From assembly GCA_007922195.1 (NCBI GenBank), contig ML681981.1, forward strand, positions 10,295,369 through 10,359,368: a stretch of 64,000 bases of DNA, given 5' to 3'. Shown piece after piece: positions 30,676 through 45,577 of the stretch. Source of the DNA: Podocnemis expansa. Lineage: Eukaryota > Chordata > Testudines > Podocnemididae. The notes beneath the pieces were generated by a model, which was given only the letters and a program-made list of their open reading frames with translations, was not told where the DNA came from and ran no database searches. The stretch's first letter is position 1. Each line of letters begins with the position of its first letter. The position numbers and the translations under genes are program-made.

Positions 30676-33600
30676 AAGCAGTCTTGTGGAGTCAATAGGA
30701 TTATTCACTTTTGTCAATAATGACAAATACATAAGTAAGGATTTGCTGTATCTGGCCCACAGATATTCAGAATACAGCATATAATCAACATGAGTGTTGT
30801 TTTCAAAGCATTGCTTCTTTACTCTCCTTTATTGTCCCTTATTGGGACTGCATATGTATATGAGCTGTAAGAGGATGAAATGATGTATTTTGGCAAAATG
30901 AATAAGAAACTTAAAAATTGGTGGTTTTATCTGCCAGAATAAGTACTACTCAGTGAGTGGAGAGGCCTGTGGGAATTACCTCTTCCACCACAACCCAAAG
31001 AGTAGCAAATCTCAGGGAGGAAGACTGGGAGAGAGAAATAGGCAGATTGGGAGAGGAGACGTAAGAAGAGACAAACATGTACAAGAGGGAAGAGAGAGGA
31101 CAATAAACAGAAAAGAACAGAGGAAGGGCAGAAAATCATGCCTGATTGAAGCAGCACTTCTCTGTCACTGTGTGAGAACAAAACTGGGGATGTCTATTTG
31201 TGTCCTCAAAGTAGGAAAAACATTGTGGGGCAAACTGGTTCCAACTAAGGGTACTGGGGAAGAGAAGGGGACCTGCCTCAACACAGCCACATAGCAGCTT
31301 TTGATTTATTTTGGTTTGTAGTTAACTTAAAATACATGAGGGTTTTATTTCTTTTTAGTTACTTGCTTGTTCCCTTCATGGACAAAATGAGAGCAAGTAA
31401 TTTATGATCATTAGTTACTGAGCTGCTTGACAAATTAGAGGGAGCATTGAAAAAAGGGGAGTTTATTGAAGGAAAATTTCTTCAGCTCTTTCTTGATCCA
31501 CTATATAGATAGGCTGGTGCAAAGGGCTCTTTGGGAGTGAGGGGTCCAAAACCCAGACTGATTATAGGGTTTACAATGACAGGCAACCTAAGGCACATTT
31601 TAGAAAATGGAGACAGGAAATAGAACAGTTTTCCATTTGTGCAGTTAAGGGATGGTTCTTTCTTCTGTTATTTTTTTGGATGTTAAAATAAAGTCTTTGC
31701 ATGGCCCTGACCTATGCTTTCTGTTGCTGGGAGATTAATGATTCCACAGAGTACATGTTAATGCAGATGAAAATAACACACAATGCAGGGTATCTTTGAA
31801 CCCCCATAACAGGCTGTGAGGAAGTAAATCAGTGTCTTGTAGCTGTAAAAACAAACATCATAAAATATTTCTTTTTCCCTAGCAATTACACTTAAAATGA
31901 CAATCTAAATGAATTCTATGAATGTAGTCTTGCAAAGTAATTTTGATAAAGGTGTTTGCTTCATCTTTAACCAAGGTTGTTGTGGTAAAGTATTTCAGCA
32001 CTTTGATTTCTGTCCTGCTGAAGCATAATTGGCCAGTAAAAGACTTAACACTGGATTTCCTTTCCTCTGTATTTTTCTGACAGACTTTTAATATTGCCTT
32101 AATGTGTGTTTAAACATTTAACTAGCCAACGTATGCCTCTGTACATGTTATATCCCCCACACTGTTTTATCAGTTTCCCTCAATCCCAGTCTTTCTGGAG
32201 ATGAGGGGGTTTCACTGAGAAGTTCTTGCACCTTCTCTTCTTTTTTTTTTTTTTTTTTTTGAAGGCTGGGCATAGCTGAAATTTCTCACTCTGTATCCCT
32301 ACTAATCTAATCCCAAATGAAAAGCCTCCATGTCACTTAGCAAAAACAAATTAGTTTAGCTCTTTCATTAACACTATTTTACCCTTCCCAAACAATGATT
32401 TTGTTTTTTTTAAATTAACATTGCTTAGCTTGAGTAAAGTTTGGATTTAGTAACATCAGCAAAGTTCCTTCTCTCTTCAGGTAGCTTCTTACCTGCACCT
32501 ACCACCTTCTGCCACCACTACACTCTGCTCAAGGCCCCTTTCAGCAAAAGAGGTAAGCACACAATTACATAATGGCTTGTAAAATTTAATTTTGGTCACA
32601 TTGGGGAAATGCTAGTCAATGATGTTTAGAACAGTGAGAGCTAGACTGACACAAAAGGAGGAATTTTCAAAAGCACCTGAAGAAGTTTCAGTGAAACTTG
32701 GACCCAAGTCACCTACATGGTTTTGAAAATTCTACCCTGCTTTTTTGTATGGCAGCCTATTTAATGATTTCATTAGCATCTAAAGGCTGATCCTATGAGA
32801 AGCTGTGCAGTCAAAGGCTTCAATTTACTCAGTGTTGGAAATACTTGACTCCTCTCAGGACTGGGGCCTTGCGCTCTGCCCCTTGTTTTCTAGCCTTTCT
32901 ATAAATATGTATTAATGAACAAACTGCAGTCATGAACCTATGAAATAGACAGTGAGTGAAGCACATTCATTTTTTGCTGGAGGGAGTGCATTACATTGGT
33001 TTCTTGACTTTTAAGCCATTACATCATGTTTAGCTCTCGTAATTTTTTTTTTTTTAAACTTGATTTGAGTGTCAAAAGCAAAGCGAGACTATTCCTGTTT
33101 TGGGCCTCAAGGTGTGGATTTCTCATGCTGTTAACATGTACCTTGAAGCTTCACACTCCACCTTTTAATCTTCTACCTCTACAAGCATTTTTAGTATGAC
33201 TGCTCTTGGCCCCCATATTTATTTATATTAGTTTTTTTTATTATTCTTAACCACAGATTTATATTATGCCCAACCATACTTGTGTCTCTTTATCTTCTGT
33301 ATATTGTTCCTTCCTTCCCATTTCTGATTCATTTTGACTTTTGAGGTGTTGTTAATTTAAAGTATTGGTTTAATTGTGTTTTTTAAGAATGGTTTTAATC
33401 GTGTTACACAGGTATCTCTTAAGCACTCTGGTGGAATGTACCTTGAATATAAAAATATATAATAATTCTTGTACAAGGGAGCTTTCTACAAGTGTTATAT
33501 AAATCATAATCTATGTAACCGCATTTTCATATTTGATTTCTGGTACAGAGGCCCAGGATTTGAATAGTCTGTAAGTGGTATAGAGTTTCCCCTCTCAGTA

Positions 33601-36600
33601 ACAAGGTTGTTTTATTTTCATTTGTTTTGCATTCCAGATTTGTTTTCCTTTTATTCTTTAACTGTGGTGATTCATTTTTGGTTTAAATAAAGTGTAATCA
33701 AAAGCCTAATTCAATTATTTTATTCCATCCAAACATCTTTCAAGCCTCTTGCAAACAGTTAAGAAAATGCATTGTTACCAGACTATGTTCAAATTACCTC
33801 TTTCCCTCCCCCCAGCCCTGATATGAAATAAATGAATAATACATACAATGGTGAGTAGAATATTTTTATTACCCTTTAATTTGTGGAAAAGAATGACTTA
33901 CAAGTAAAACTGAAGTTTTTCTCCAAAACTCTGCATGCTAATGGCAATAGAAAGTATGGCTTTTATTTCTCTGCATTGATGTACTTTAAGTATCGGTTTG
34001 CATTAGCCTGTAGTGTGTGAGATGATAACAGTATATGCTAAACATTGAACACCATGTTATATAGCATGGCCCAACTTTATATAAAAAAGTAGCAATAAAC
34101 AAAGTAGTGTCATTAGAATTTGTGATCAGTTATTTGGCATACTTTTGATTTATGATTAAAATAGTAGTACATAAAGTTTATTTAATTTTTATGGGCTCTT
34201 TTTCCAAAAATCACACATCTCAAGACTAAATAAAATTAGCCAGACAAGTATAAAAAGCACTGTGATGAATGGCTTTTTTCCTATGGAGTGGAAAAACTGG
34301 ATTTAGGTTACAGGTTCCGCTTCCCAAATACCTGTGGATGAAACAAAGGAAAAAATAAGTGTATTGGTTTTATTTCTTTCTTTATGTGTTTCAAGCTGAT
34401 GGCCTGATTCCACAAGATGACCAGTGGGAGTTATTGAGTTCTAAGCACCATTCAATGGGCACTAGGAATTTAGCAGGATCAGGCCCCAAGGATCCTGTGA
34501 TATTTATTAATGTGAGTAGCCCCCCTTGAGGAAAACCAGCTTTAGTAACAGTGGCATTGTTGATGCTATAGGTCTGATGCAGGGTTCAATGAACTCAGTA
34601 TGAAGATTCTCACTGACTTCAGTAGGCTCTGGATTGTACCCAAAGTGACCACTTCTGCAGTCTAATTCAGGCAAAGCTTCCATTAATTTAATGGTAGCTT
34701 TGCTTGAGTAAGAAGTAGAGCAGTGAGCCCTTAGTAATGCATTTCTATAAGAGTATTAGCAGCCTAACATCAAACAGATTCATATTGATTCTTGTAACTG
34801 AATAAAGAGGTATGTGCTTAATACTGTTAGTCCCATGAAAAATAAATTAAAATAAATGGCTTCACATAAGACATACATTCAGCTACTGTATCAAAGTAAA
34901 TATTATGTGCATTCTCATACATTAATATTAACAAGAATGTTTCTGTAGTTAGAATTTCCCAGTTACCTGTTTGCTTATACTGATTACTTACAATGCTTTC
35001 ATTTTTTTTCCACATGCCTCCCAAGGATGCTTTGTAGAGTGAGTGGTGGAGTACCTCAGTCGCCCCATTTTCCCATGCCCTATGCCTCTTTAGTTCCAAT
35101 TCTCAAAGAAGTATATGCATAGGAAAAAGGAACAACGAGCACAATCAAAATGAAAACCCACAGCTGGCGAGAATACAGTAAGGAAACCATATCATTAATG
35201 AGAATAAAAAAGGATCCTTAGAACAGTATCTTTTTCCTTGAAATAACCTGAAATGGATGCAGGTTAGAAAAGTGGTTAAAACACAAGAAAGTAATAAATA
35301 AAAGTATCAAGAATCAATATTAATTTAATAGTATTCAATATACAGAAAATTAATCAATTTAAGTTAGCTGTTCTTAAAAAAAAATCAGATATGGAGCCTG
35401 CAGAAGGAAAAAGCCAATAACAATGATTTCTCCAGAAATCACCTAAAATGAATTTCAGTGTAATTAACATGATAACATCCTGATTAGAATGAGGTAAGAA
35501 TTATTGCACAGTGCTTCAGTTTTGTTTGATTTTCATAGTCTTTAGATCAATATCACAAACATGAAAGTTAAAAAAAAAAGTTTTATATAAACTCCAAAGT
35601 AGTATAAAGTCTGCTAGGCAAACAAAAAATAAGACTTACCTGATTAGCTGTCTGAAGCTCTGACTGCACCAATTTCTTTTTCATCAGAATTTATGCTTTG
35701 CTCAAGACCTTGAAGAAGTATGAACAATACTGTGTGGCTGTTTTCATAAGTGATAATCAGCTTGCCCCTTGCCAAGGTCTCTGGTGCACCTGCAGGTTGT
35801 GTGCACAAAAGCATTGCCCAGTGAAATTGCTGAAAACTTGGAAAGTATCAGTTGTGAGCCAGGGGAGGTACTAAGGGAGTGCAACTGACAAAGGGAATGA
35901 TAGGAATAATTAGAAGTGATGGCCTGAAATGCGCAGCGAGAATGAGAAGTTATCGCCTGTTTTTTTTCTGTCACATACGTCAATGGCTTGGAATATGTAA
36001 ACCTGGGAGAGAACTTCTTGTTCTGAAAAGCTGTGCTGCATTTCTCCCCCTTGTCTTTTTTTTTTTTCTTAAATCTCTATCAATGTCCTTCACTGCAAAC
36101 ATGGCTTTAGTGAGGAGATATCAAGGTCTGTGTACAAGGCTTTTCCCTGCTTATCCAGGCACCAGCGAGGCTCCCCTACTGGGTACCAAGGCTGAGAATT
36201 CTCTTTCACCATATTTAATCCTTATTGCTAACAAATGCTTTAACCATTTGTTTTCTAGTGCTTCTCTTCCTTCAGCATGTTACAACACTTTCTTTGATTT
36301 TTTTTTACTCCACCAACTCTTATTCAAAAGTGCCATATTATAGTATAGACAGATGATGACACAGTTCTTCTTGAAGGCTAGGGAACTAATTCAAAATGGA
36401 TCAGAGTACAAACCTGCAGTTTTCCTCATAGTAGAAACCACAGTGCTAATTGATATATGCTGCTGCTGAGTGAAAATTAAATGTTAATGTTCACTGAGAG
36501 GGTGTTTCTAGTGCTGAGGATTCATCTATGTTCACAACAGAGTGGGATTTTCACTTACAGTATGCATGTGAATAATTATTCAAATAAATGGCCCACAGTG

Positions 36601-36943
36601 AAGTCAGTAGGTCTGTTCACTTGGGTAGTTATTCAGGTACCTAAGTGTTTGCAGAATCAAGACCATAATTTATAAAGAGTACTGATGCTAGTATATCAAG
36701 GAAGTCCTGATTCATCTAAGCTGTAGCTCTTCTTTTTAGGTCAGATTCTGCAATCTTTGCTCAAACAAAGTTCCTAATGGCTTCAGTTACACAGCACGAA
36801 GCCTTTTGTTAGCGTGTTTTCCTCAAGAAGGTAGGTGTACTTTGCAATTTAGAAGCAACAAGTCAGAACATCTATTTTTTCAACCCCAGAAATATTAAAA
36901 AGTTGTCATGTTCTGTGATGTTTGGGCTCAGTTACTGAACAAC
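30676..36943. other. long repeat-poor non-coding stretch
   Basis: About 6.3 kb of AT-rich sequence with no recognised mobile element, exon or simple array beyond short T runs (for example 32242-32260). The scarcity of repeats next to repeat-dense neighbours could reflect constraint, but this cannot be judged from one genome. Confidence 0.55.
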
Positions 36944-36955
36944 ATTCTGTTCAGG

Positions 36956-37103
36956 TTCCAAAGGGGTAGCCATGTTAGTCTAGTTCAGCAGAACAAACAA
37001 GGAGTCCTGTGGCACTTTTAAAGACTAACAAATTTATTTATCACATGAGTTTTCGTGGGAGAAAATCCGACTTCATCAGATGTTTTGAAGACTCCTTGTT
37101 TGT
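36956..37103 (-). repeat. Penelope-like element terminal fragment
   Basis: Carries the terminal unit in its least-diverged form here: ttccaaaggggtagccatg, ttagtctagttcagc, aaacaaggagtcctgtggc, gactaacaaatttattt and ttttcgtgggagaaaatcc. It ends abruptly in gactccttgtttgt. The flanking repeat is attctgttcagg and attctgtttagg (36944-36955, 37104-37115), matching at 11 of 12 bases. Confidence 0.8.
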
Positions 37104-37572
37104 ATTCTGTTTAGGGAGTCCCTTGTGAGCTGCACATAAGGTGTAGCTAGTGCAGCATAGAACTGCATAACTTTCAAATATCTCTAAGGAGTGGTTATGC
37201 CAGGACTTTATGAGGTGGCCTCTACTTCAGTGAGTCCACTTCAAAGTCCTACCAAGACACATGCATGTGGTGAACTTCATTCGCATGGGTAGACCTGAAG
37301 GTTAAGCATGTGCATAAGTCTTTGTAGGATCATGGGCTAAAATGAATGTTTAAAATAAGTAAATAAAAGCAACAGTCTAGGGTCAGTGAATCTGCAGGAA
37401 TGTCTGCTGTTCTAACTCCTGTCATGGCACCTAAAGTTAGTGAGGCTAGATTTGCTGACGGTCCCATGATGTATGTTCCAGAAGGCAGAAAACAGCACAA
37501 ACAGCTTTGGAATGCTCTTTTCAGCTTTATGCCAGAGCTCATCTGTGAGTTGAAATCTTTCATGGCCTAGAG

Positions 37573-37752
37573 CAGGGATTCTCAACCTTTTGCAGGTCAC
37601 AACACGCTTGGCAACATATCACTACCCTACAGGACTCACCAGAACTACCCACCCCCAGGCCAAATTCAGCCATCTTCCTGACTCTCTGAGACACACTTAA
37701 CACTGTGTGGAGTCACAGTAATGTGTCCGGACACAGTGGTTGAGAATCACTG
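37573..37752. mobile_element. hAT-type MITE
   Basis: 180 bp with ends cagggattctcaacctt and ggttgagaatcactg and a perfect 8-bp duplication gcctagag (37565-37572, 37753-37760). Same family as the element at 22312-22479. Confidence 0.9.
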
Positions 37753-37779
37753 GCCTAGAGGAAGATACCTTTATTTGCC

Positions 37780-40700
37780 TTCTGTGTGTGTTGGTAACGG
37801 TTTATATATGGGCATAGAGTTACTTTTTTGCTTGGAAAGTGTGTTTTATTGTTATTACACACTTTGCATCATCCAACTGTAGATTTTGTCTGAAACCACA
37901 TTGTCATTTAGCCCTTGTAGTTTTAAAGTTTTTTGGAGGCTTATTGGCACGAGCATACCATAAGTACAATGTTGTCTGATGGTATGAGGAAAAGGGAGCT
38001 TTAGGGGTTGGTTTTTTTGTTTGTTTCCCCAAACCTATTTTGAATGTTGCCTTCCAAATGCTTCTTGAGATATGGAGCCCCTCAGTGCTAGGTCACTAGT
38101 TATGGTCTCAAGAGAGAGGGTACCTTAGACCTTAATGTAACTACCCTTTAAAATGACCTGTACTGTCATATTTATCAAGGGATTGTTCAATAGCCCACTG
38201 TATTCTCAGTCTCATGATAAATTCCAATCTAATCTTCAATATTATCTTTTGATTAGTCTGATGTTCTAAATAGCTTCCAATGGGGAAAAGCAATTATCCC
38301 CTAGTTAATATGTGAACTCTTCCTTTTGATGTTACCTGATAATTATTGTTAAATGTATTTATTTGCAATGCATCCAAATGCTGTCAATGAGTAGATTAGT
38401 GCTGGCTATCTTAAATATTTGGAGCTGCGTAAAACTGAAGAGATTAGATTTCCAAAAAATGGATACTGGGACAGATCCTGCTCCCAAACATCCATTGATT
38501 TCAGTGGCAGCAGGATTGGGCTCACTATGTCTAAATTGGGTCAAAGACTGAATCCCAGATTAGCACAGAAACACCTTAGACAACTTTTATAGGTCTTTTC
38601 CACATCCAGTGTCTGTGATTCTGTACAGAAGGTACTGTGGAACACATATTATTTTAAGCTAGAAGTGAGTCAGTTTGCTGCTACAAAAAGTTAGCTGAAG
38701 GACCGATTGATTGATTTTTAAAAGTACTTTCTAGTTTTCTGTTTCCTGGAAATGAAAATATGGTCACTATACAGAACTTGTATTGAATTGACTAAGGCTA
38801 GTGAACCCAGGAAAATTCAACTTCAAGATTGTAAAATATTTTATATTTTTCAGTTTGCTCTCAGAGAAGACCTCTTGATTGTAAGTATTAATGTTCTCTG
38901 TGTGACTAATGTACAGGCCGGTAACAAAACAGTATATAAGAAGGCAGCCTGTGGAGAAAAAACCTCTTTGCTGGTTTAAAGGGACAAGTGAGGATGGCAA
39001 TCAAAACTAAACATATATTTCATTGGGTCCTCCTGTCAGTCCCTTTTGAGTTTATAACTATTTGACTAGCCCTTTTTAATGTTAACCAGATGAATTGCTC
39101 TCTTCTGAGTTACCTATCTAAAACAAACACTTGTGTCCTATCCCTCCGTGCATGCATGTTCATAATCAGCTGTAGCGGAGAAGGAGTGCACACTGGGAGA
39201 TAACTCATACAGCTGACATAGAAGTCCGGCCTAGACTGATCCTCCACCAGGCACATGATTTGTAGGGTTGAAGCCGTAATTGTTGCTGAATGGGGTCAGC
39301 AGGGCAGGTGGAGGAGGGGGATTAGGCTGAAGGTATAGAGGAACTGGGAATCAAGCAGCAGTTGGGGTGTTTGGGTCAAGATATGATTTATAGACCCTGA
39401 GAGGAGGCAGTTGAGAAGATCAGGTAGGTGAAAGTTTCTGGGAGACTATTTTTCAGAAAACTCCATCTTATAAAATGCATATAGTCAGCTGCTGTGCTTC
39501 TCTAATGTGTATTCCTAATACACCATTGATACAGGTATTGTAGGAGAACTTCTAGTGTTCCACATGAGATTAGAACAAGGATCCCAAGGTTGAGTTAGAC
39601 AGACGTTGGGAAAGTGTTTTCCTGGAAGTGTCCTTTCAACACTCATGTCCAAGTGGGGGATGATGATGAAGCATCTTTTTCCTCTAAAAGGTATCTGAGA
39701 TTCCTCCTCTGCTGTTTCTCATGACTGGTATCCTTTTCTGGGTGCTCATTGGAGAGGACTATTTACAGGAAAGGGCTAGCTATATGCGCCACTGGGTTGG
39801 CAGTTGCAGTATGTGATGTGCCTTTCCCCTGTCAGGTTCCTTTTCTTTTTCTAAATATATGATGGAATGAAAGAAAAAGGAAATGATCAAACTTCTGATG
39901 TTTTTTCCAAGAGGGATTGAAAAAATTATTAAAATTGTCTTTTAATGATCTTTTGTCTTTGGTCCTACTTTTTACTTTGACTAACTTAACACCTATTGAA
40001 GACAGTGTTGCTTTCCTACACTGGACTTTTAAATTGTGTTAGTGAATACAAAGACACATCACAACTTGAAAGGTATAGTCATTCTCCAACCCTCTGCTAC
40101 CTTCACCAGGGTGGTTTACCTGGTCTCCCTGGGTTTCCAAAATTCTGTCCTCTCCCAGTTCTCCTAAAACGTGGATGATCACACTTTCAGTATTGTTTTC
40201 AATGATACTTCTCTCTCTTGCTGTTGGTGTCCCTCAGGGTTCTGTCCTTAGTCCCTCCTTTTCTCCCCCTAAATTGACCTCTTCCATAAGCTGTTTGTGT
40301 TTTCAGTATATTCTGGCAATTCTCAAAATTACATTTTGTGATGCTGGATACAGCCCTAACTCCATTTTAATACACAGATATAAATCAGGAGCTGTGCCCA
40401 TGCACACTCTTTTTCAAATCTGGTCATATATATTATTGTTTTCCTATAGAAACATATAACATTTATGGACACAACAGACCTATAAAACAGGAGCTTAGGG
40501 GAAAGTATGAAAGAAAAATAATCTAATTCAATTGTTTAAATTTGCCTTGATTTTTTTGTAGGCTCCAGTTTTATTGTCCAGCTTAGATTGCAAAAATCTT
40601 TTGGCAGGGACTTTCTGTCATTTTTTGTTTCCATTCTGCCAAGTACTTTAATAGATGTTTAACTTTTTTAGTATTAGACATCCCACTGAAATCATTGGGC

Positions 40701-41190
40701 TTACTTACATGCTTAAGTGGGTGTGAGGTGCTTTGTTAGATTAGGATCTGTGAGAATTTATGCCAGTGAAAACTGCATTGAATGAAAAAGAATTTATATT
40801 TGCATTATTTGTGGGGAAAAGAATAACAAAATGTAATGAAGCCAATGTATTTGCTATCCAAAATGGTTCATGCTTTATAAACAAGGAGTGGGAAGTTCAT
40901 CTTTCCAGTTGGTTCTGATAACTATGTTGATAAGACACACAGTTTTCCCACTCTGCTTTCCTATTCAGTCATCTTAAATTGCAACTACACAAAATGTACC
41001 CAAATATTTGGAACAAAAACACAAAAATATGCCAGTGACATAAATGCTGATGGTCTAAAGGTCTGGAAGAAGAGTCAGTGTATTATGTGTATGAAATAAC
41101 AAAGCTGGCAAACATTTTAAATGTGGAAAGAATGCAAGATAAAGTGGGTGTCCTTCAAATCTGTATCTTTCTTGACCGAATAGTGTATTC
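37780..41190. other. non-coding stretch, nothing recognised
   Basis: AT-rich sequence without exons or recognised repeats. Confidence 0.55.
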
Positions 41191-41192
41191 AT

Positions 41193-41290
41193 TCTCTCTG
41201 AAGCATCTGGCATTGGCCACTGCCAGAAGACAAGACAGGGGGCTAGATGGACCATTGGTCTGACCCTGTATGGCCATTCTTATGAATAGT
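41193..41290 (+). repeat. CR1 LINE 3' end
   Basis: Reads gcattggccactgccagaag, gctagatggaccattggtct and tgtatggccattcttatg, the typical 3' end of a reptilian CR1. It is strongly 5'-truncated. Confidence 0.8.
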
Positions 41291-41294
41291 ATGA

Positions 41295-44200
41295 AAAAAG
41301 TTGACTTGTGTGCAAGCTGCAAGGAAGCAGCATGACAAAAATGAATTGGAATGAACAATTATTCAGGGGCCTGATTCAAAGCCTGTTTTAGTCATTGAAA
41401 GAGACCTGTTCTTGACAATGAACTTTGGATCAAGCCTCAAAACCTCTTTACATTATTCATTTTCCATTCTTAGTGAGAATGTATGTTGCTGTACCAGTGG
41501 TTTACACAGCATAACTTGACTGCTAACTATTAGTACAAATGTAACACAGCTGTAAAATTAGATGTCCTAAAACGTGGCTTAGTAGGTAAATTAACATCTC
41601 TGTTTCTTTTAGGTTTTATACGATTCCTGTCACAATGGAATCTAAATGTTGCACAAAACTAAAGAGCATAAATGGCCAAAAGAAACTGGTGGATTTCTCT
41701 TGGCAGGGGAGAGGAGCTTTTTCTTTTAAAGATCATCTGTTCTGGGATATGTTTTTTCTGAAAGATGGGGTTTTTTTTGTTTTTTATTTTAAACTAAGCC
41801 CACCTAGCCTGGGCAGTCTAATCTCTTAAAGTGTCACAGTTAGTGTTCTTTATTCCCAGTGCCCACTAGTGAAAATGTGGTCTGTGTAGGAGCTGAGTCC
41901 CTGTGGAAGATGGCTGTCTGTGTTTAGGAATTCAGAGGAGAAGGTAGTCTGTGGGGGACTGCCTTCCCATCTTATTAAATACTTTATAGATTATCTAAAG
42001 AAGGAGATGTGAGATATTAGGCTGCAGTCCTGCAAACACCTAGGGGTTAACGGCAGTGGGCAGTTCCTTGGGAATCACTCTTCACCCTGCTCCCATCTGC
42101 ACATACAAACCCCGTGCACCTGGGCATGCAGAAACTTTACACCAGAGGTAGCTAGTCTGTTCTGGACTATGTGCTAAAATCCTGAGTGCTGTTTACACTT
42201 GAGCTGATATCCTGTCCATTTTGAAGCAAAAGCCAAGTTTAAACTGCATGAGTGCTTATAGCCAGTCATTTTCTCTCCTCAGTTCCTCCCATTGCCTAGG
42301 ACAAATGAGCTCTTCTATAATTCACTGGGAAAGAACTGTAGAGCCCCTTGTTTTACAACAATGCTAAGATTTTTTGGATATGATCACAGACAGACGATGA
42401 CAACACCACCACTATGGATGTGTTGGAGTCTGACTTTGGAGTGTGACTGCTCTCAGCTTGAGGCAGGCCAATGTGGGTACTCACACCCAAGTGCTAGTTC
42501 CCTGGCTAACACAGTACAGAAAACCATCACATACATCTAACTTGAAACCTGGGTAAGCCTATTGACTTCAGTGAGACTACTCATCTGTTTTAAGTTAAGT
42601 ACCGCAGGTATGTATTTGGCAGACTGGAGCCTTATACTGCAGCTCTTTGAAAAGGTGCATATGTAATCAATCAGCTTATTTAATACACACCTCTCATTTT
42701 GGCTGAAAGTTTGCTGTTACGGTACTCCTGAGCTATATGTGAGTGTTGGGGGTCCCAGGTGACCAAATTCAAGCTTGCAGTCCAAGTTTATGGAAATATT
42801 AAAGAGAGAAACTTCCTAGGTAGTGGGTTTCAGCTAGAGATGTATGTGTAACCCAGAGGTCTTCTGGGGGATACATCAACTCATCTAGATATTTATGTAA
42901 TTTTGCAACAGGCTACATAAAAAGCACTATCAAAGTTGGTACAAACTAAAATTTCATACAATGACTTGTTTATACTGCTCCCTAGACTGAAATGTAAGTA
43001 TAATGTTTATATTCCAATTGATTTAGTTTATAATTATATGGTAAAAATGAGAGTGTACATTTTTTTCATTACTTCACACTTTTGTGTTGTTTTGGCTGAT
43101 TTTATAAACAAGTAGTTTTTAAGTGAAGAAAAACTTGAGTTATATAAGAAAAATCAACCCCCTGAAAGGGAATGTGGTACTTTGGAAAGCTTGAGAGTTG
43201 CTGGTCTAAGGGCAGGCCCTCAATTTATGTAGATTGTCATGACTATGAATTCAGTGGAACTCTGAAGACTTACACCAGGTAAGGATTTGTACTTTTGTAT
43301 CGTCTTATAATAAGCTGAGAAGCATGGACAAATTTCTCACTCACTTCTTGTCCAGATCATCTCCCCCACCCTCATTAACTTCATGTTTTGTTTTTACTAC
43401 CGACTGAGTCAGGGCTAGTAGGTGTTAGCTATATATTGCATTTACTGATGGGTAATTTTTAAAAAAAGGACAGCTTAGATGAGGTTGAGAAATTTGTAGA
43501 TCTTACTATCACTTCATCAGCAGAGCTTTGGGCTTTCTTACAAGATTTCTGGTACTTCAGATTTATGATCAGTCTGGAAATACATGGAAAATACATCCCC
43601 CCCCCCGGTGGTATTTTGACCCTCTTAATTGCTCTTCAGGACAGAACTGGCTGTCGTGAATGTGGGTGGAAAGTGAAAGATCCTGAGAAAACCATAATTA
43701 ATCATTTCATAACCTTCCAGAAATATTCCCTTTGTGTTCATACCTAAAAATGGATAACAGTTTGGGAGTTAGGGTTTCCATATTTTTAATGCACTGATTT
43801 GCTACTCTTTAATAAACATAAAAAAAAAAAAAAAGCATGAGCTTCAAAGATCAGACAGCAGAAAATACATCCAGCAAGACAGTGTAGTTGTAGCTGTGTC
43901 ATATCTGTCTTACAGGCCAGATCCCCCACTGGTGTAAGTCAGCAAACCTCCCCTGACTTCACTGTGACACTGAGATGCACACACTTTCAGCAACTGAGGA
44001 TCTGCTCCTACAGCTGTGTTGAGGAAAGAGCCACTTTAGAACTGTGCTATTAATGGCTCAGGTATATTTTACAGGTTTTTATAATTGTTTGGCATTTTGT
44101 GCAAATTCTGCTAGTGGCTATTTCCAACATGGGTTTGTCAACAGGGCTTTATAAAAGCCTTGCCTTATAGCACAGTTGGTTGAATAAAAGATAGTGCCCT

Positions 44201-45575
44201 ATCCACCTTGTCTTGCTAATATCCTGGGATGGGCACAGCTACAAGTGTACTGTCCTCAGTTGGGCATTTTAGAAAAAAATTCCACCAGTACTAACACCAT
44301 TTCCACTTACTATCTTTTTGTTAACAGCTGAATAGGCTGGGTCCAGACTCCAGATGGAAGTTGTGTAGCCACACAAACTGGTATGACTTTCTTCACTATA
44401 ACTGATTGCTATCTGCTTAGCATGGTGATTTTTCCTTTTGTCTCTTTAGGATTTTCTTCTGAATTAGTGGCAGAGTTATTATTTATTGTAACTGAAGCAA
44501 CTTCTTTATCTAAATCCATGAATGGGCCTATAGATTTTAATAGGATTGTTTGTGAAGTAAGGTAATGCTCAAGATGAATAAAGGTGGCAGAATTTGGCCC
44601 TTTGTTATTTCTCTGTTCTTGAGCACTTGCAGTTTCTATCCTAAAGAGTTTATAGATCCTCAGATGGTGTATATTTGCATAGCTACTTGGCTTCATTTGA
44701 GCTAAACCTATTTTCAGCTGCTGAGAATATGGTCCTGAAGCCCCCCATCCTGTAAAAAAAATTATATACGCTAGACATTATTTAAGAGAATAGTCTGTTG
44801 ATATCAATAGGACTAAGTACATGGGTAAAGTTAAGAACTTCATATGTTATGCTAGATAGTCTGTAAAAATGAAACTTGCAGTTTATTCTGTGTTAGCAGA
44901 CATCAAAGTATCACCCAAGGATAGTTTTCTTCAGGCCTATTTAAATGACTTTTTATGGCATCTGAATATTTTTTATCAATGGATTATGTAAAAATACTTG
45001 AATTTTAAATTAAAATTGAAAATGTTAATAGTTCTCCATGGCCAACTTTTACTAAAGAGGTATTTGCTTTTCACTACAATGTGACTAGCCTTTTTGAAAT
45101 AACCTACAGTTTTTCTACAAATGATCTTTCTTTAAAATGTTAGTTACCTTTAGAAATATAGTAGATAGAAAAATCCACACTGATGGCCTTGAAGAGAGAC
45201 GAAAAATTCATAGCATGTTACTGATACAAGCTGAGAAGGAAATTAATAAGGAGACAGAATTATCTTCTCACTTTGCAAGAGGGAGTGACAGCAGCATTAA
45301 CCTTGAGAAATGTTTGGAGGATAGTTTAGTGAAACAGTGACATAATGTTGATCTTAAGGGATCTGAAGATGCGAAGAGTTTTTAGCTAGTTGTTGATGTC
45401 TACTTATACTCTACTTGTTTTTGAAATGCAGAAGCTGCCCACTTTCTATAGCCTGGACACTGTGTAGTTTAAAATGTCAGGGACAAGTATCATGCCACAC
45501 AACTTTTAAATGTGAATACTGTTTTGTCTACCCTCCCGTTGAAAATCAAGCTTATAAAGTGTCTCAGATGGGCAC
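41295..45575. other. long repeat-poor non-coding stretch
   Basis: About 4.3 kb with no recognised gene or mobile element. A C run lies at about 43600 and an A run at 43819. The open frames here are short and without context. Confidence 0.55.
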
Positions 45576-45577
45576 CC

